The notes under the pieces were generated by a model. The model was not told the DNA's origin. It made no database searches and saw nothing but the letters and a program-made list of their open reading frames with translations. A stretch of DNA of 64,000 nucleotides, from NCBI GenBank assembly GCA_965220665.1, contig CBDCQQ010000005.1, forward strand, positions 1,240,001 through 1,304,000. The letters are read 5' to 3'. This DNA is from JAJDZL01 sp965220665 (GTDB lineage Bacteria > Pseudomonadota > Gammaproteobacteria > Arenicellales > JAJDZL01). The position numbers were made by a program, and so were the translations under genes. Below, in pieces: positions 8,969-17,453 of this stretch; positions within the stretch are counted from its first letter, which is position 1; each line of letters begins with the position of its first letter.

Positions 8969-9106
8969 ATGAGTCAGATAATGTTCTGTCAGATTCAAGC
9001 GGATCGTTTCCTTACGACCCAACCGGAATGGAATTCAACAGTAATTCAAGTTCATGTGAATTGCCATAGTGAACAACATTCATTACTTGGTCTCAATTCT
9101 AAATAG
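8969..9106 (+). CDS. Possible small ORF of 45 residues
   Basis: An ATG frame between the flavoprotein gene and aroE encodes a short polar peptide beginning MSQIMFCQIQADRFLTT. There is a weak CAGG about 7 nt before the ATG. It has no membrane segment and no recognised motif. It could be chance, and the surrounding 300 bp hold nothing else I can identify. Confidence 0.2.
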   Translation: MSQIMFCQIQADRFLTTQPEWNSTVIQVHVNCHSEQHSLLGLNSK

Positions 9107-9238
9107 ACGGAAAAATTTCATTCTGCCGAATTCGAAATGGAATTCTTAAAATGAACGAAGTCCACCAAGTAAACTGAATTTAAATAGTTGGTTCTGTTCC
9201 CCGGACAAGTCACTAACTGAAATATCCATCCAAATCGT

Positions 9239-10081
9239 ATGACCGATCTTTTTGATTTCAAACCTAAAAAGCAGCTCTATGCTGTTTTCGGCAACCCTGT
9301 CTCACAGAGTAAATCGCCTTTGGTTCACAGCCAGTTCGCGAAAGAATTTGGAATCAATCTGGAGTATCGCGCTGTTCATGTTGATATTGGTGGGTTTGAG
9401 CAGGCAGTCAGCGGATTCCAAGCGAATGGTGGTAACGGCCTTAACGTCACTGTCCCTTTTAAACTGAATGCCTGGAAGTTGGCTGATCAACTGACTGATC
9501 GTGCTCGTCTTGCTGGAGCAGTCAATACCTTGACACTTGATGATGGCGTTAAAGGCGACAATACTGATGGTGCAGGGTTGGTTAAGGACATCGAAACCAA
9601 CCTTGGCGTACCTTTCATCGACACAAATATTCTCATCGTTGGAGCCGGTGGCGCTGTACGCGGCATTCTGTCACCGATTCTAGAACGAAGGCCAAGAACT
9701 GTCGTTATCGCGAACCGTACCAAGGGTAAAGCAGATGCGTTAGCCAAAATATTTTCTGACATCGGAAACATCAAGGCATCAGCGCTAGACGAAGCGCATT
9801 CAAATGCCTATGAAATCATCATCAATGCGACCTCAACAGGCATTCATGGAGAACTGCCTCAAATTTCACCTCAAACATTTGAAAACACCAAGCTAGTCTA
9901 CGATCTGGTGTATGGCAGGCATCCCACTCGATTTATGGAATGGGCTAAAGAATGCGGTGTTGGTCAGATTGCAGATGGACTGGGTATGCTTGTTGAACAG
10001 GCTGCCGAGTCATTTAACGTGTGGCATGATGTAATGCCGCAGACTATTCCCGTGATTCAGGCGGTCCGCGAAAAGTTGTAG
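9239..10081 (+). CDS. aroE: Shikimate dehydrogenase (NADP)
   Basis: Reduces 3-dehydroshikimate to shikimate in aromatic amino acid synthesis. The 280 residues match the family length. The shikimate-binding SKSP lies at residues 24-27, the catalytic Lys75 is in NVTVPFK, and the catalytic Asp110 is in GDNTDGAG. The NADP-binding loop is IVGAGGAVRG, followed by VVIANRTKGKADAL. The C-terminal helix region contains DGLGMLVEQAAESFNVW. The gene stands alone and converges on the acyl-CoA ligase gene 40 bp away. Confidence 0.97.
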   Translation: MTDLFDFKPKKQLYAVFGNPVSQSKSPLVHSQFAKEFGINLEYRAVHVDIGGFEQAVSGFQANGGNGLNVTVPFKLNAWKLADQLTDRARLAGAVNTLTLDDGVKGDNTDGAGLVKDIETNLGVPFIDTNILIVGAGGAVRGILSPILERRPRTVVIANRTKGKADALAKIFSDIGNIKASALDEAHSNAYEIIINATSTGIHGELPQISPQTFENTKLVYDLVYGRHPTRFMEWAKECGVGQIADGLGMLVEQAAESFNVWHDVMPQTIPVIQAVREKL

Positions 10082-10120
10082 GCTCCCCGAACGATAAGTC
10101 CAGCTGATCAATAGTGGTCC

Positions 10121-11746
10121 TTAAATTTCCTGGGCGCGCTCTCGCAGTACAAACTTCTGTATTTTTCCAGTTGAGGTTTTAGGCAGAGGTCCGAATACGA
10201 CCGATTTCGGAATTTTGTAGTGCGCCAGATTCTGTCTGCACCAGGTAGTCACATCATCTTGTGTGAGGGAGTGTTCCTTTCCAGGGGCAATTGTTATGAA
10301 CGCACAGGGTGTCTCGCCCCACTTTTCGTCCGGCTTGGCGACAACCGCTGCTTCCATGATGCTCGGATGGCGATATAGAACATCTTCGACTTCGAGACTG
10401 GAGATGTTCTCGCCTCCCGAGATGATGATGTCTTTGGAACGGTCTCGCACTTCGATGTAGCCGTCTTCATGAGTAACACCTAAATCTCCGGTGTGATACC
10501 AGTCGCCGGCAAATGCATCCTGAGTTGCTTCCTTGTTTTTCAGATAACCGCGCATGACGGTATTGCCACGTACCATCAACTCTCCCATCGTAGACCCGTC
10601 TTGTGGTACCGGTTCCATCGTATCCGGATCTATGACTCTGACATCTTCCAATGTTGGATAGTTCACTCCCTGTCTAGCCATCTTTGCAGCTCTTTCATCC
10701 AGTGAGCTACCATCCCATTTGTCCTGCCACGCACAAACAGTCGCAGGCCCATACGTTTCAGTCAACCCATAAAGGTGAGTAACTCTAAATCCCAACTTTT
10801 CCATTTCAGCAATCACCTGACTAGGCGGTGCAGCTCCACCAGTCGCGACTTCTACGACACGATCAAATTTAATCTTTTGATCGGCAGGCGCATGGACAAG
10901 CATGTTGAGCACAATTGGAGCTCCGCACATGTGGGTGACGTGATTTTCTTTGATTGACGGAAAGATATGCGCAGGGTCAACCTTTCGAAGACATACATGA
11001 GTAGCGGAAACTGCAGTGACTGCCCAGGTGAATGTCCAGCCATTACAGTGAAACATTGGTAATGTCCAAAGATACACACTACGGCTGTCCAGTTGAAAAG
11101 TCAGTGCATTACCAAGCGCATTGAGATATGCGCCGCGATGATGAAACACGACCCCTTTTGGGTTACCCGTCGTTCCAGATGTGTAGTTTAGACAAATCGC
11201 CTGCCACTCGTCCTCCGGTACCAGCCATTGGTAATTCGAATCGCCTTCTTCGAGTAAGGATTCGTAATCAGTTTCTCCGATCAGATCCCCACCATCAGCA
11301 TAAGGGTCATCAATATCAATCACTGTAACTTCGTGTTTGTGTTGCTTAAGCGCTTCACGAATAACAGGAGAAAACTCTCGGTCTGTAAGCAGTATCTTCG
11401 CTTCGCCGTGTTGAAGTGTGAAGCTGATCGTCCCAGCATCCAGACGATAATTGAGCGCATTCAGCACTGCACCGCACATAGGCACACCATAGTGTGCCTC
11501 AAGCATGGCTGGCGTATTCGGAGACATGATGGCGACGGTGTCGCCGATGCCGATACCTCTTCCCGCCAATGCACTTCCCAGCCTGCGAGCACGACTGCAT
11601 AGCTCGCTGTAGGTGTAAGTAATTTCACCGTGAATAACGGCAACCTTGTCTGGAAAGACCCGGGCCGTCCGCTCCAGAAAACTGATCGGGGTTAAAGGAT
11701 GATAATTTGCTGGATTCTTGTCCAGATGTTGTTCGTATATGCTCAC
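10121..11746 (-). CDS. AMP-forming acyl-CoA ligase
   Basis: Activates a carboxylic acid to its CoA thioester through an acyl-adenylate. The ATP-binding P-loop YTSGTTGNPKG lies at residues 188-198. The motif HLYGLTETYG follows mid-protein, then WYHTGDLG and the hinge DRSKDIIISGGENIS, and a Lys-containing C-terminal domain with PKTSTGKIQKFVLRE. The 541 residues and the segment RQGVNYPTLEDVRVID are typical of the medium-chain / methylmercaptopropionate-CoA ligase (DmdB-like) and fatty-acid ligase branch. Without a phylogeny the acid it uses (fatty acid, MMPA, cinnamate-like) is open. The gene is monocistronic and convergent with aroE. Confidence 0.9.
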   Translation of the reverse strand: MSIYEQHLDKNPANYHPLTPISFLERTARVFPDKVAVIHGEITYTYSELCSRARRLGSALAGRGIGIGDTVAIMSPNTPAMLEAHYGVPMCGAVLNALNYRLDAGTISFTLQHGEAKILLTDREFSPVIREALKQHKHEVTVIDIDDPYADGGDLIGETDYESLLEEGDSNYQWLVPEDEWQAICLNYTSGTTGNPKGVVFHHRGAYLNALGNALTFQLDSRSVYLWTLPMFHCNGWTFTWAVTAVSATHVCLRKVDPAHIFPSIKENHVTHMCGAPIVLNMLVHAPADQKIKFDRVVEVATGGAAPPSQVIAEMEKLGFRVTHLYGLTETYGPATVCAWQDKWDGSSLDERAAKMARQGVNYPTLEDVRVIDPDTMEPVPQDGSTMGELMVRGNTVMRGYLKNKEATQDAFAGDWYHTGDLGVTHEDGYIEVRDRSKDIIISGGENISSLEVEDVLYRHPSIMEAAVVAKPDEKWGETPCAFITIAPGKEHSLTQDDVTTWCRQNLAHYKIPKSVVFGPLPKTSTGKIQKFVLRERAQEI

Positions 11747-12107
11747 GTCAAATTGAATGCAACTGTTGGAATTTGAAAAATTTTACCTTGCGACGAAGAC
11801 GCGCCTTTACATTATTGACATCGTGTAAAAATCGTACTTTAAATGTGAACTCATGAAATGAAAGAATTTCTTAAATGTCCCAGTCGACTGGACGAGTAAT
11901 GCGAAACCAGAGAGAGGTTGCTCTGGTCACAGTTATAGAGGGAAACTTTTGCACAATCACGCCTAGCAGTTTCACGAGTTTTATACAATCGGTGAGCGAT
12001 AAGTCACAAAAAAGATGCTGGGCTATTGATGTTTGAAATAGGTCGTGATCGCGACGAACAAAACGTTAGCCCTTTCCCAATTAGATTCGTAAGCAGAGAA
12101 CCCGATA
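11747..12107. other. Divergent promoter region
   Basis: About 360 bp between the acyl-CoA ligase (minus) and multicopper oxidase (plus) genes, which must hold both promoters. No gene-sized frame is present. I see no clear copper-responsive palindrome close to the oxidase start, so regulation by CueR cannot be claimed from the sequence. Confidence 0.5.
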
Positions 12108-13544
12108 TTGCCAACACAAATATCCACCGGATTTAATCCTCATCGACGTCATTTTCTGCAGGTTTCAGCCACTGCAGCTGCAGTGGCGATTCTACCAATT
12201 GAAAGTAGTGCCAGCCAATCAATTCCCGGAAAATTGGTTGTATCACCAGTAGATGTCGCATTGGTATTAGACCATGGGCCGGTTACTAAAGTCTGGGCAT
12301 TCAACGAGACTGTACCAGGGCCGCTGCTTCGTTATCGACAAGGCGATACGTTGAGTCTTGTGGTTGAAAACCAACTGGAACAACCGACAACTGTTCACTG
12401 GCATGGTCTTAGAGTACCGATTGGTATGGATGGAGTGCCACATCTCAGCCAGAAGCCGATCGAACCGGGTGACTCATTTCACTACGAGTTTAAATTGGAG
12501 GATGCAGGTACTTTTTGGTATCACCCTCATTTTGCCAGCTCCCAACAGGTTGGTATGGGTTTGCACGGTGTTTTGATTGTTGATGAGTACGAGCCTATAG
12601 CAGTTGACCGCGATGTTGTTTGGGTGTTGGATGATTGGCGATTAGATCAGGATGCCCAAGTTCTGCCATTCGAGTCAAACATGCGAGATACCAGTCATAA
12701 TGGACGACTTGGTAATGTGGTGACTGTCAACGGTACCATTGACGAAAAATTTGAGGTGCATCCCGGTGAACGTCTGCGTCTTCGCTTGGTGAATGTTGCA
12801 AATGCCAGAACGTTTGCACTCAATTTTAAAGATCTGGAACCATGGGTAATTGCAGTGGATGGTCATCCAGTAAATCCACGCCGTCTCGATCAAAGTCTGG
12901 CTCCATTAGGTTCCGGCCAGAGAATGGACCTAATTTTGGATGTTACCGGTGCTCCAGGTGAGGTGAGTTCTGTGATCGATCAGGCTTATGCTCCCAACTT
13001 TGCCTATGAATTGATGCAGCTGGTTCGAACCAGCAATACCACTTCAATTCGAAATACCGTGCCGAAGCGTCTACCAGACAATCCTGTTTCACGCCCGGAC
13101 CTTGAGCGTGCAAAACGAATTTCATTCCTCTTCGAGGGTGGTGCGATGGGTGGGATGACAGGCGCAACAGTCGAAGGAGAATTTAAGACTATTCAGGAGT
13201 TGGTCGGACTTGGAAAGGTCTGGTCATTGAACGGTATCGTGCAAAATGACGTTCACTTTGACTCGCCAATGTTCACCCTTGAACTTGATCAGTCCTACAT
13301 TTTCGAGCTGGAAAACCGTACCGCCTGGGAGCATCCTTTCCATTTACACGGACATAGTTTCCAGGTGATAAGTCGTAATGGAAAGCCGTTGGCTGAACAG
13401 TTCACGAGAGACACAGTTCTGCTACAGCCAGAGGAAAAAGCGGAAATTGCTTTCTTGGCGGATAACCCGGGCAAGTGGATGTTTCACTGCCATATTCTGG
13501 AGCATCAAGATGCTGGAATGACATCTGTCATTGAAATCATATAG
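12108..13544 (+). CDS. Tat-exported multicopper oxidase (CueO/SufI-like)
   Basis: A periplasmic three-cupredoxin oxidase. The N-terminus has a twin-arginine signal (PHRRHFLQVSATAAAVAIL, residues 11-29). All four copper motifs are present: HWHG at 97-100, HPH at 139-141, HPFHLHGHSF, and HCHILEHQDAGM near the C-terminus with the type-1 ligands Cys, His and Met. Because all ligands are kept, it should be an active oxidase and not a SufI/FtsP-type inactive scaffold. A Met/Gly-rich patch (GGAMGGMTGA) lies before domain 3, as in copper-tolerance oxidases. The start codon is TTG, with only a weak AGAG upstream. Copper detoxification is the likely role; laccase activity is an alternative. Confidence 0.9.
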   Translation: MPTQISTGFNPHRRHFLQVSATAAAVAILPIESSASQSIPGKLVVSPVDVALVLDHGPVTKVWAFNETVPGPLLRYRQGDTLSLVVENQLEQPTTVHWHGLRVPIGMDGVPHLSQKPIEPGDSFHYEFKLEDAGTFWYHPHFASSQQVGMGLHGVLIVDEYEPIAVDRDVVWVLDDWRLDQDAQVLPFESNMRDTSHNGRLGNVVTVNGTIDEKFEVHPGERLRLRLVNVANARTFALNFKDLEPWVIAVDGHPVNPRRLDQSLAPLGSGQRMDLILDVTGAPGEVSSVIDQAYAPNFAYELMQLVRTSNTTSIRNTVPKRLPDNPVSRPDLERAKRISFLFEGGAMGGMTGATVEGEFKTIQELVGLGKVWSLNGIVQNDVHFDSPMFTLELDQSYIFELENRTAWEHPFHLHGHSFQVISRNGKPLAEQFTRDTVLLQPEEKAEIAFLADNPGKWMFHCHILEHQDAGMTSVIEII

Positions 13545-13603
13545 AAAAGCACTGGTCAGGCAATCTTGTTCGATCGCTGGGGTTTGGAATTGACCAATGC
13601 GCT

Positions 13604-13638
13604 AAAAAAGAGGCCTGCCATCATTGCGATAGCAGGCC
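13604..13638 (-). terminator. Rho-independent terminator of the phasin gene
   Basis: On the minus strand GGCCTGC and GCAGGCC form a perfect 7-bp stem around a 13-nt loop (13612-13638), followed by TCTTTTTT. It starts about 45 bp after the phasin stop codon. It also lies downstream of the plus-strand oxidase gene, but the T-run serves only the minus strand. Confidence 0.85.
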
Positions 13639-13682
13639 CATTTCAATTAAGGAGGAGTAGTATGAAATGAAATCTTTAGCGC

Positions 13683-14024
13683 TTAAGCAGCTTTAGCTTT
13701 AACAACCTTGGCTTCGGCGACCGGTGAAACTGCGGGTGCAAACACTTTCTTCCACAGTCCAAAGTAAGCGTCATAGGCTTCATTGCCAAGATCAATAGCA
13801 GACTGCGCTGAGCTCTGAATCTGATCGACAACCGATGCGTTCCAAACTTTCTGGCTTGCGACATAATCATCAAAGTTTTTGATGTTGGTCCAGTCGACAG
13901 CCTGGTCAGACACTTGCTGTACGAATTTCTGACCAGAAACAACGCCCTGGTTGACGGATTTGGACAAAAGTTCTGAATTAATGCTGACTGCTTCGTTTAC
14001 GAAATTGACAACTTTGTTTTGCAT
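13683..14024 (-). CDS. Phasin-family protein
   Basis: A 113-residue, almost wholly helical protein: MQNKVVNFVNEAVSINSEL at the start, then a central amphipathic stretch, ending in an Ala/Val/Lys-rich tail (AKVVKAKAA). Family knowledge: phasins coat polyhydroxyalkanoate granules. The tail resembles the Ala/Lys-rich C-termini of PHA phasins. GGAGAA stands 9 nt before the ATG, a strong ribosome-binding site fitting an abundant protein. A perfect 19-bp palindrome lies 26 bp upstream of the start (see 14051-14069), and a terminator follows. No PHA synthase gene is in the window, so granule binding is inferred from the sequence type alone. Confidence 0.75.
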   Translation of the reverse strand: MQNKVVNFVNEAVSINSELLSKSVNQGVVSGQKFVQQVSDQAVDWTNIKNFDDYVASQKVWNASVVDQIQSSAQSAIDLGNEAYDAYFGLWKKVFAPAVSPVAEAKVVKAKAA

Positions 14025-14050
14025 GGCTTATTTTCTCCAAGAAAAGTTTC

Positions 14051-14069
14051 TATATTGCAGTGCAATATA
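14051..14069. promoter_or_regulatory. Perfect palindrome upstream of the phasin gene
   Basis: TATATTGCA and TGCAATATA flank a single G, giving 9-bp perfect arms 26 bp before the phasin ATG. The TTGCA-TGCAA core resembles the TGC/GCA half-sites bound by the PHA-responsive repressor PhaR. A PhaR operator is a reasonable reading, not a proven one. Confidence 0.6.
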
Positions 14070-14260
14070 ATTCCTTGTGAATGAAAAGTCAAGTCTTTTT
14101 TGAAAATTATTTCAATTAATTTTCATTTTTATCACGTCAGAATGATTATTGAACAATAAATACATAATAACAAATAGATATAAGACTGACGCTTTAGATT
14201 TATATCCCAGTATGGCTGTTTTTATCTGATCAGATGAGGTGATTTTCTGGATTGGAGTAC

Positions 14261-14278
14261 ATTGTGCTTATGCACAAT
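14261..14278. promoter_or_regulatory. Second inverted repeat with GTGC/GCAC core
   Basis: ATTGTGC and GCACAAT are perfect 7-bp arms around TTAT. The site lies in the otherwise empty 14070-14490 spacer between the phasin gene and the divergent signalling operon, about 210 bp before the GTG at 14491. It could be an operator for either side. The rest of the spacer is very AT-rich and shows no gene. Confidence 0.4.
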
Positions 14279-14490
14279 ACATGTAAAAAATCGAAAAAAC
14301 TGGCGGGAGAACCGGGTTTAAGTCGAAGTAGTGTGAGTTATCCAATTGAATCAGTGAATTTTCAAGATTTATAATTACCGAAATTAATAATAAATTACTG
14401 ATAATGATTAATTCAGGCCTTGACTAGAGTGCTGAAATCTCTGCGCTCAATTTCAGGAAAGCGGCCTGGATACCAGGGAGGCTAAAGGAA

Positions 14491-15276
14491 GTGAAACTAG
14501 GCTTCGCGTATCGGATTGCGCTGATGCTCGCACTGACGCTTGTTGCCGGTACAGCAATGACGACTGTGTTGAGTCTGCACAAATTCGAACGCATCCTCGC
14601 AGACCTGCTGACATCCAGGTTTGAGTTCGTAGCCAATAACTTGCGACTGGATATAGAAACCCAGATGGACTTGGGTTTGGTGCTCGCAAATTTGGAAAAC
14701 ATCAATGAGGAGATGGAAAATCTGCTGCTCGATGATGAGCAGATACTTTCCATCGAGATTTTTGATGAATCAGGCACCGTTATTTTCAGTACTGACCCCA
14801 GTTTCATTGGCGACCTGGTAGCAGAAGACTGGCTCTTCTTGTGGCAGGTTAACCGTAATAAATCTTCCTGGTCACTTTTAGAGAAAGACGCTGGCGTCGT
14901 CGGTGCAGGCCTGAAGAATAACCTGAACCAGGATGTCGGTTCTATCGCCCTGCGCTATTCGCGGGAATTCCTTGATCAGAGCGTCGATCAGCAGCTTGAG
15001 CGTTTGCTGTTTCTGGTTGGCGTGGTAGCCGTTGTCATGGCAGTGCTCAGCGTTTTGGGTTGCGCCTTGTTGCTGAAAAGCTATTTCAAGGATTGGGCAA
15101 ACATGAGTGAAGCGCTTGCCGATATCAACTCGCAAGACCGCGACAGCTCCAATTTGGCTGAAGCTAACTCGCGTCACCCGGAATTTGAAGAGTTTTCCAC
15201 TTCAGTCTTTGATGCCTTTGACTCAATTGATACGGCAACCAGTGAAATTAGAAAACTCGACGAGGAAGCAGTATGA
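14491..15276 (+). CDS. Membrane sensor protein without output domain
   Basis: A 261-residue protein with a membrane helix at residues 9-27, a periplasmic domain at 28-170, a second helix at about 172-195, and a short acidic cytoplasmic tail. The periplasmic part has a PAS/Cache-like strand pair, ILSIEIFDESGTVIFS (85-100). This closely resembles IKYLSLFDDSGNLLFV in the next gene product, so the two sensor domains look homologous. There is no kinase, cyclase or methyl-accepting domain, and I see no clear HAMP domain. The GTG start has AAGGAA 5 nt upstream. The stop overlaps the next start by 4 bp (ATGA), so both are translated together and may form one complex. Function unknown; first gene of the signalling operon. 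Confidence 0.75.
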   Translation: MKLGFAYRIALMLALTLVAGTAMTTVLSLHKFERILADLLTSRFEFVANNLRLDIETQMDLGLVLANLENINEEMENLLLDDEQILSIEIFDESGTVIFSTDPSFIGDLVAEDWLFLWQVNRNKSSWSLLEKDAGVVGAGLKNNLNQDVGSIALRYSREFLDQSVDQQLERLLFLVGVVAVVMAVLSVLGCALLLKSYFKDWANMSEALADINSQDRDSSNLAEANSRHPEFEEFSTSVFDAFDSIDTATSEIRKLDEEAV

Positions 15277-17453
15277 CGACTAAGGCTTCCAGCGTCGGAA
15301 AACGCGCAAGTCAATCAATAGTCGATGTATTTCGTCGCGAGCAGCGTAATCTGCTGATACGTCTGGTTCTACTTGCAGTTTTAGTATTGGTTCTCGGCCA
15401 GTCGGCTGTATCGTGGTTCGCATTAGATGGATTTGAACAAGAACTTGATCCACAGCTGCATCAAAAAGCGACTGTCGTTGGAAATGCATTGGCAGAGCAG
15501 TTCACGTACGCGACCGAAGAACTCGAAATTCCAGTTCAGAATTTGGTCGGTGTGGAAGAGTACTTTGAGAGTGTGCTGATGGCCAACGATGACATCAAAT
15601 ACCTTTCGCTATTTGATGATTCGGGCAATTTACTCTTCGTCAGTGGGATTTCACGCGGCGAAATGAACGAGATCATGCAGGCCATTGAGAATGATGAAGT
15701 ACAAGCCCACAGTTATGCCAGCGCAGTAGGCGCTCATTTCGACAGTACATTTGAGGTTTCTGGTGGTAATGGAGCTAACAGTGATCTGCATGTTGGTGTC
15801 AGCAGCGAGCGAGTGCGCAGCCACCTCAGAGAAATATTTCTGGAAGTCATTACTATCGTCGTAATCTGCTGGCTTGTTACATTTGAATTTCTATTGTTTT
15901 TCATCGTCGCCCGTGTTGAAAAACCGATGGAGACAATCTGGCGAATTATGTCAGAAGGAGCGCGTGGAAAATTTTCTTCCTGGCTACCAGTCAGATCCAG
16001 TGATGAAATCGGTCAGTTAATCACAAGCTTCAACCGCACGCTATATGATTTGCGTCATCGATACAGCGATTTTGTATTTGACGTAAAGGAAACACAGGAC
16101 GCGCAGATCAATAGCACAATTTCTGAAAAGATTGAAGAGGTCCATCAACAGGTTAGAAGGCGCTTCCAATTTGAGCAGGGCAGGATCATGCATATTGAGG
16201 CGGCAGATCGCATCCGAGTTCCATTGTTTCTTTTCATTTTTTCTGAAGAACTCACTCGTTCTTTCCTGCCACTGTATATTCAGAAATACGCTCCAACTGA
16301 TTTGATGCTTTCTACCGAACTCATGATTGGGTTGCCAATCACGCTGTTTATGGTTGCGGCGATGATTGCAACTCCGCTGGGCGGCGGATTTGTAGACCGT
16401 GTGGGAGTTAAGAAAGTATTTTTGACCGGAACAGTCCTAGCACTTATAGGGTTTGTCGGTAACTTCTATGCACAGGGTTATCTCGATCTGGTTATGTTTC
16501 GAGTTTTGACGGGCGTTGGCTACGGACTGGTATTCATTGCATCTGAGAGCTGGGTTTCTCAAAACGCTCGACGTCACAGCAGAGCTTCATCGACGGGTGT
16601 GTTTGTTGCAGCTGTGTTCGCAGGCATCATCTGCGGCCCTCCAATTGGGGGTATTCTTGCTGACCGGTTTGGATTCGAAGCGACTTTCTTATTTTCTGCA
16701 TCACTGGCAGTTATTTCAGGCTTGATCATATTTCAGGTTTTTGGTCAGTCGGAAAAAGTTGAGGAGAACTCAAATCAAAAGCAAGCACGACCTGCTCTGA
16801 TCCTGGGATTTAAGGGTTGGCTAACTCTGCTGAAGGATCTTCGGTTTGTATCGGTGCTCATTTTTGCAGCAATCCCTGGAAAAATGATGGTAGCCGGATT
16901 TGTCGCATATCTAGTACCGCTCTATTTGAACGAACTTGGCCACAATGAGCCTTCGATTGGCCGGATACTAATGCTTTATGGAATTGCAACTCTGCTCTGC
17001 CTTACGATTGGTGCACGCTTTGCAGATCGGACGGAAAAATATGGCACTATGGTGAGCCTCGGTACAATCATTGCCGGATTGGGTTGTGTTGCAGCACTGT
17101 TTTCTAACGTTTATGTTGATCCAACAACTGCGGTTATTCTCGCCATCGCATCACTTGGTGTTGGGCATGCTCTCACGCTGACATCGCAAAATTCCATTAT
17201 TCAACAAGTTGCGGAAAGATATCGATACACCCTTGGCAGGGCATCAGTAATTGGTGCCTATCGTCTGTGTGAACGGCTGGGCATGGTGGCGGGACCGATG
17301 ATCGCCGTTGCCCTGGTATCAGGATTTGGTTATGTGGGTGCGATTGTCGGATTTGGAGTGATACTGATTGGATTGATCAGCCTCTTTGTCATCACAAATC
17401 TGACTAAAGCCAATACCCCTATGGAAACAGAAGTTGGACTGGCAAATGAGTAA
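15273..17453 (+). CDS. Sensor-HAMP domain fused to a major facilitator transporter
   Basis: 726 residues. Helix 1 lies at about 29-47, a periplasmic Cache-like sensor at 48-190, helix 2 at 191-213, and a HAMP-type linker at 214-262 (ending SSDEIGQLITSFNRTLYDLR). A short coiled stretch follows, then a full MFS transporter from about 315 to 715. The MFS loop 2-3 motif is visible as GGGFVDRVGVKKVF, and other MFS-like segments are RVLTGVGYGLVF and GPPIGGILADRFG. Putting a sensor-HAMP module of the chemoreceptor or kinase type in front of a transporter is unusual: here the transporter is the apparent output. Overlaps of 4 bp upstream and 8 bp downstream tie it to its neighbours. Substrate unknown. 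Confidence 0.85.
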   Translation: MTTKASSVGKRASQSIVDVFRREQRNLLIRLVLLAVLVLVLGQSAVSWFALDGFEQELDPQLHQKATVVGNALAEQFTYATEELEIPVQNLVGVEEYFESVLMANDDIKYLSLFDDSGNLLFVSGISRGEMNEIMQAIENDEVQAHSYASAVGAHFDSTFEVSGGNGANSDLHVGVSSERVRSHLREIFLEVITIVVICWLVTFEFLLFFIVARVEKPMETIWRIMSEGARGKFSSWLPVRSSDEIGQLITSFNRTLYDLRHRYSDFVFDVKETQDAQINSTISEKIEEVHQQVRRRFQFEQGRIMHIEAADRIRVPLFLFIFSEELTRSFLPLYIQKYAPTDLMLSTELMIGLPITLFMVAAMIATPLGGGFVDRVGVKKVFLTGTVLALIGFVGNFYAQGYLDLVMFRVLTGVGYGLVFIASESWVSQNARRHSRASSTGVFVAAVFAGIICGPPIGGILADRFGFEATFLFSASLAVISGLIIFQVFGQSEKVEENSNQKQARPALILGFKGWLTLLKDLRFVSVLIFAAIPGKMMVAGFVAYLVPLYLNELGHNEPSIGRILMLYGIATLLCLTIGARFADRTEKYGTMVSLGTIIAGLGCVAALFSNVYVDPTTAVILAIASLGVGHALTLTSQNSIIQQVAERYRYTLGRASVIGAYRLCERLGMVAGPMIAVALVSGFGYVGAIVGFGVILIGLISLFVITNLTKANTPMETEVGLANE

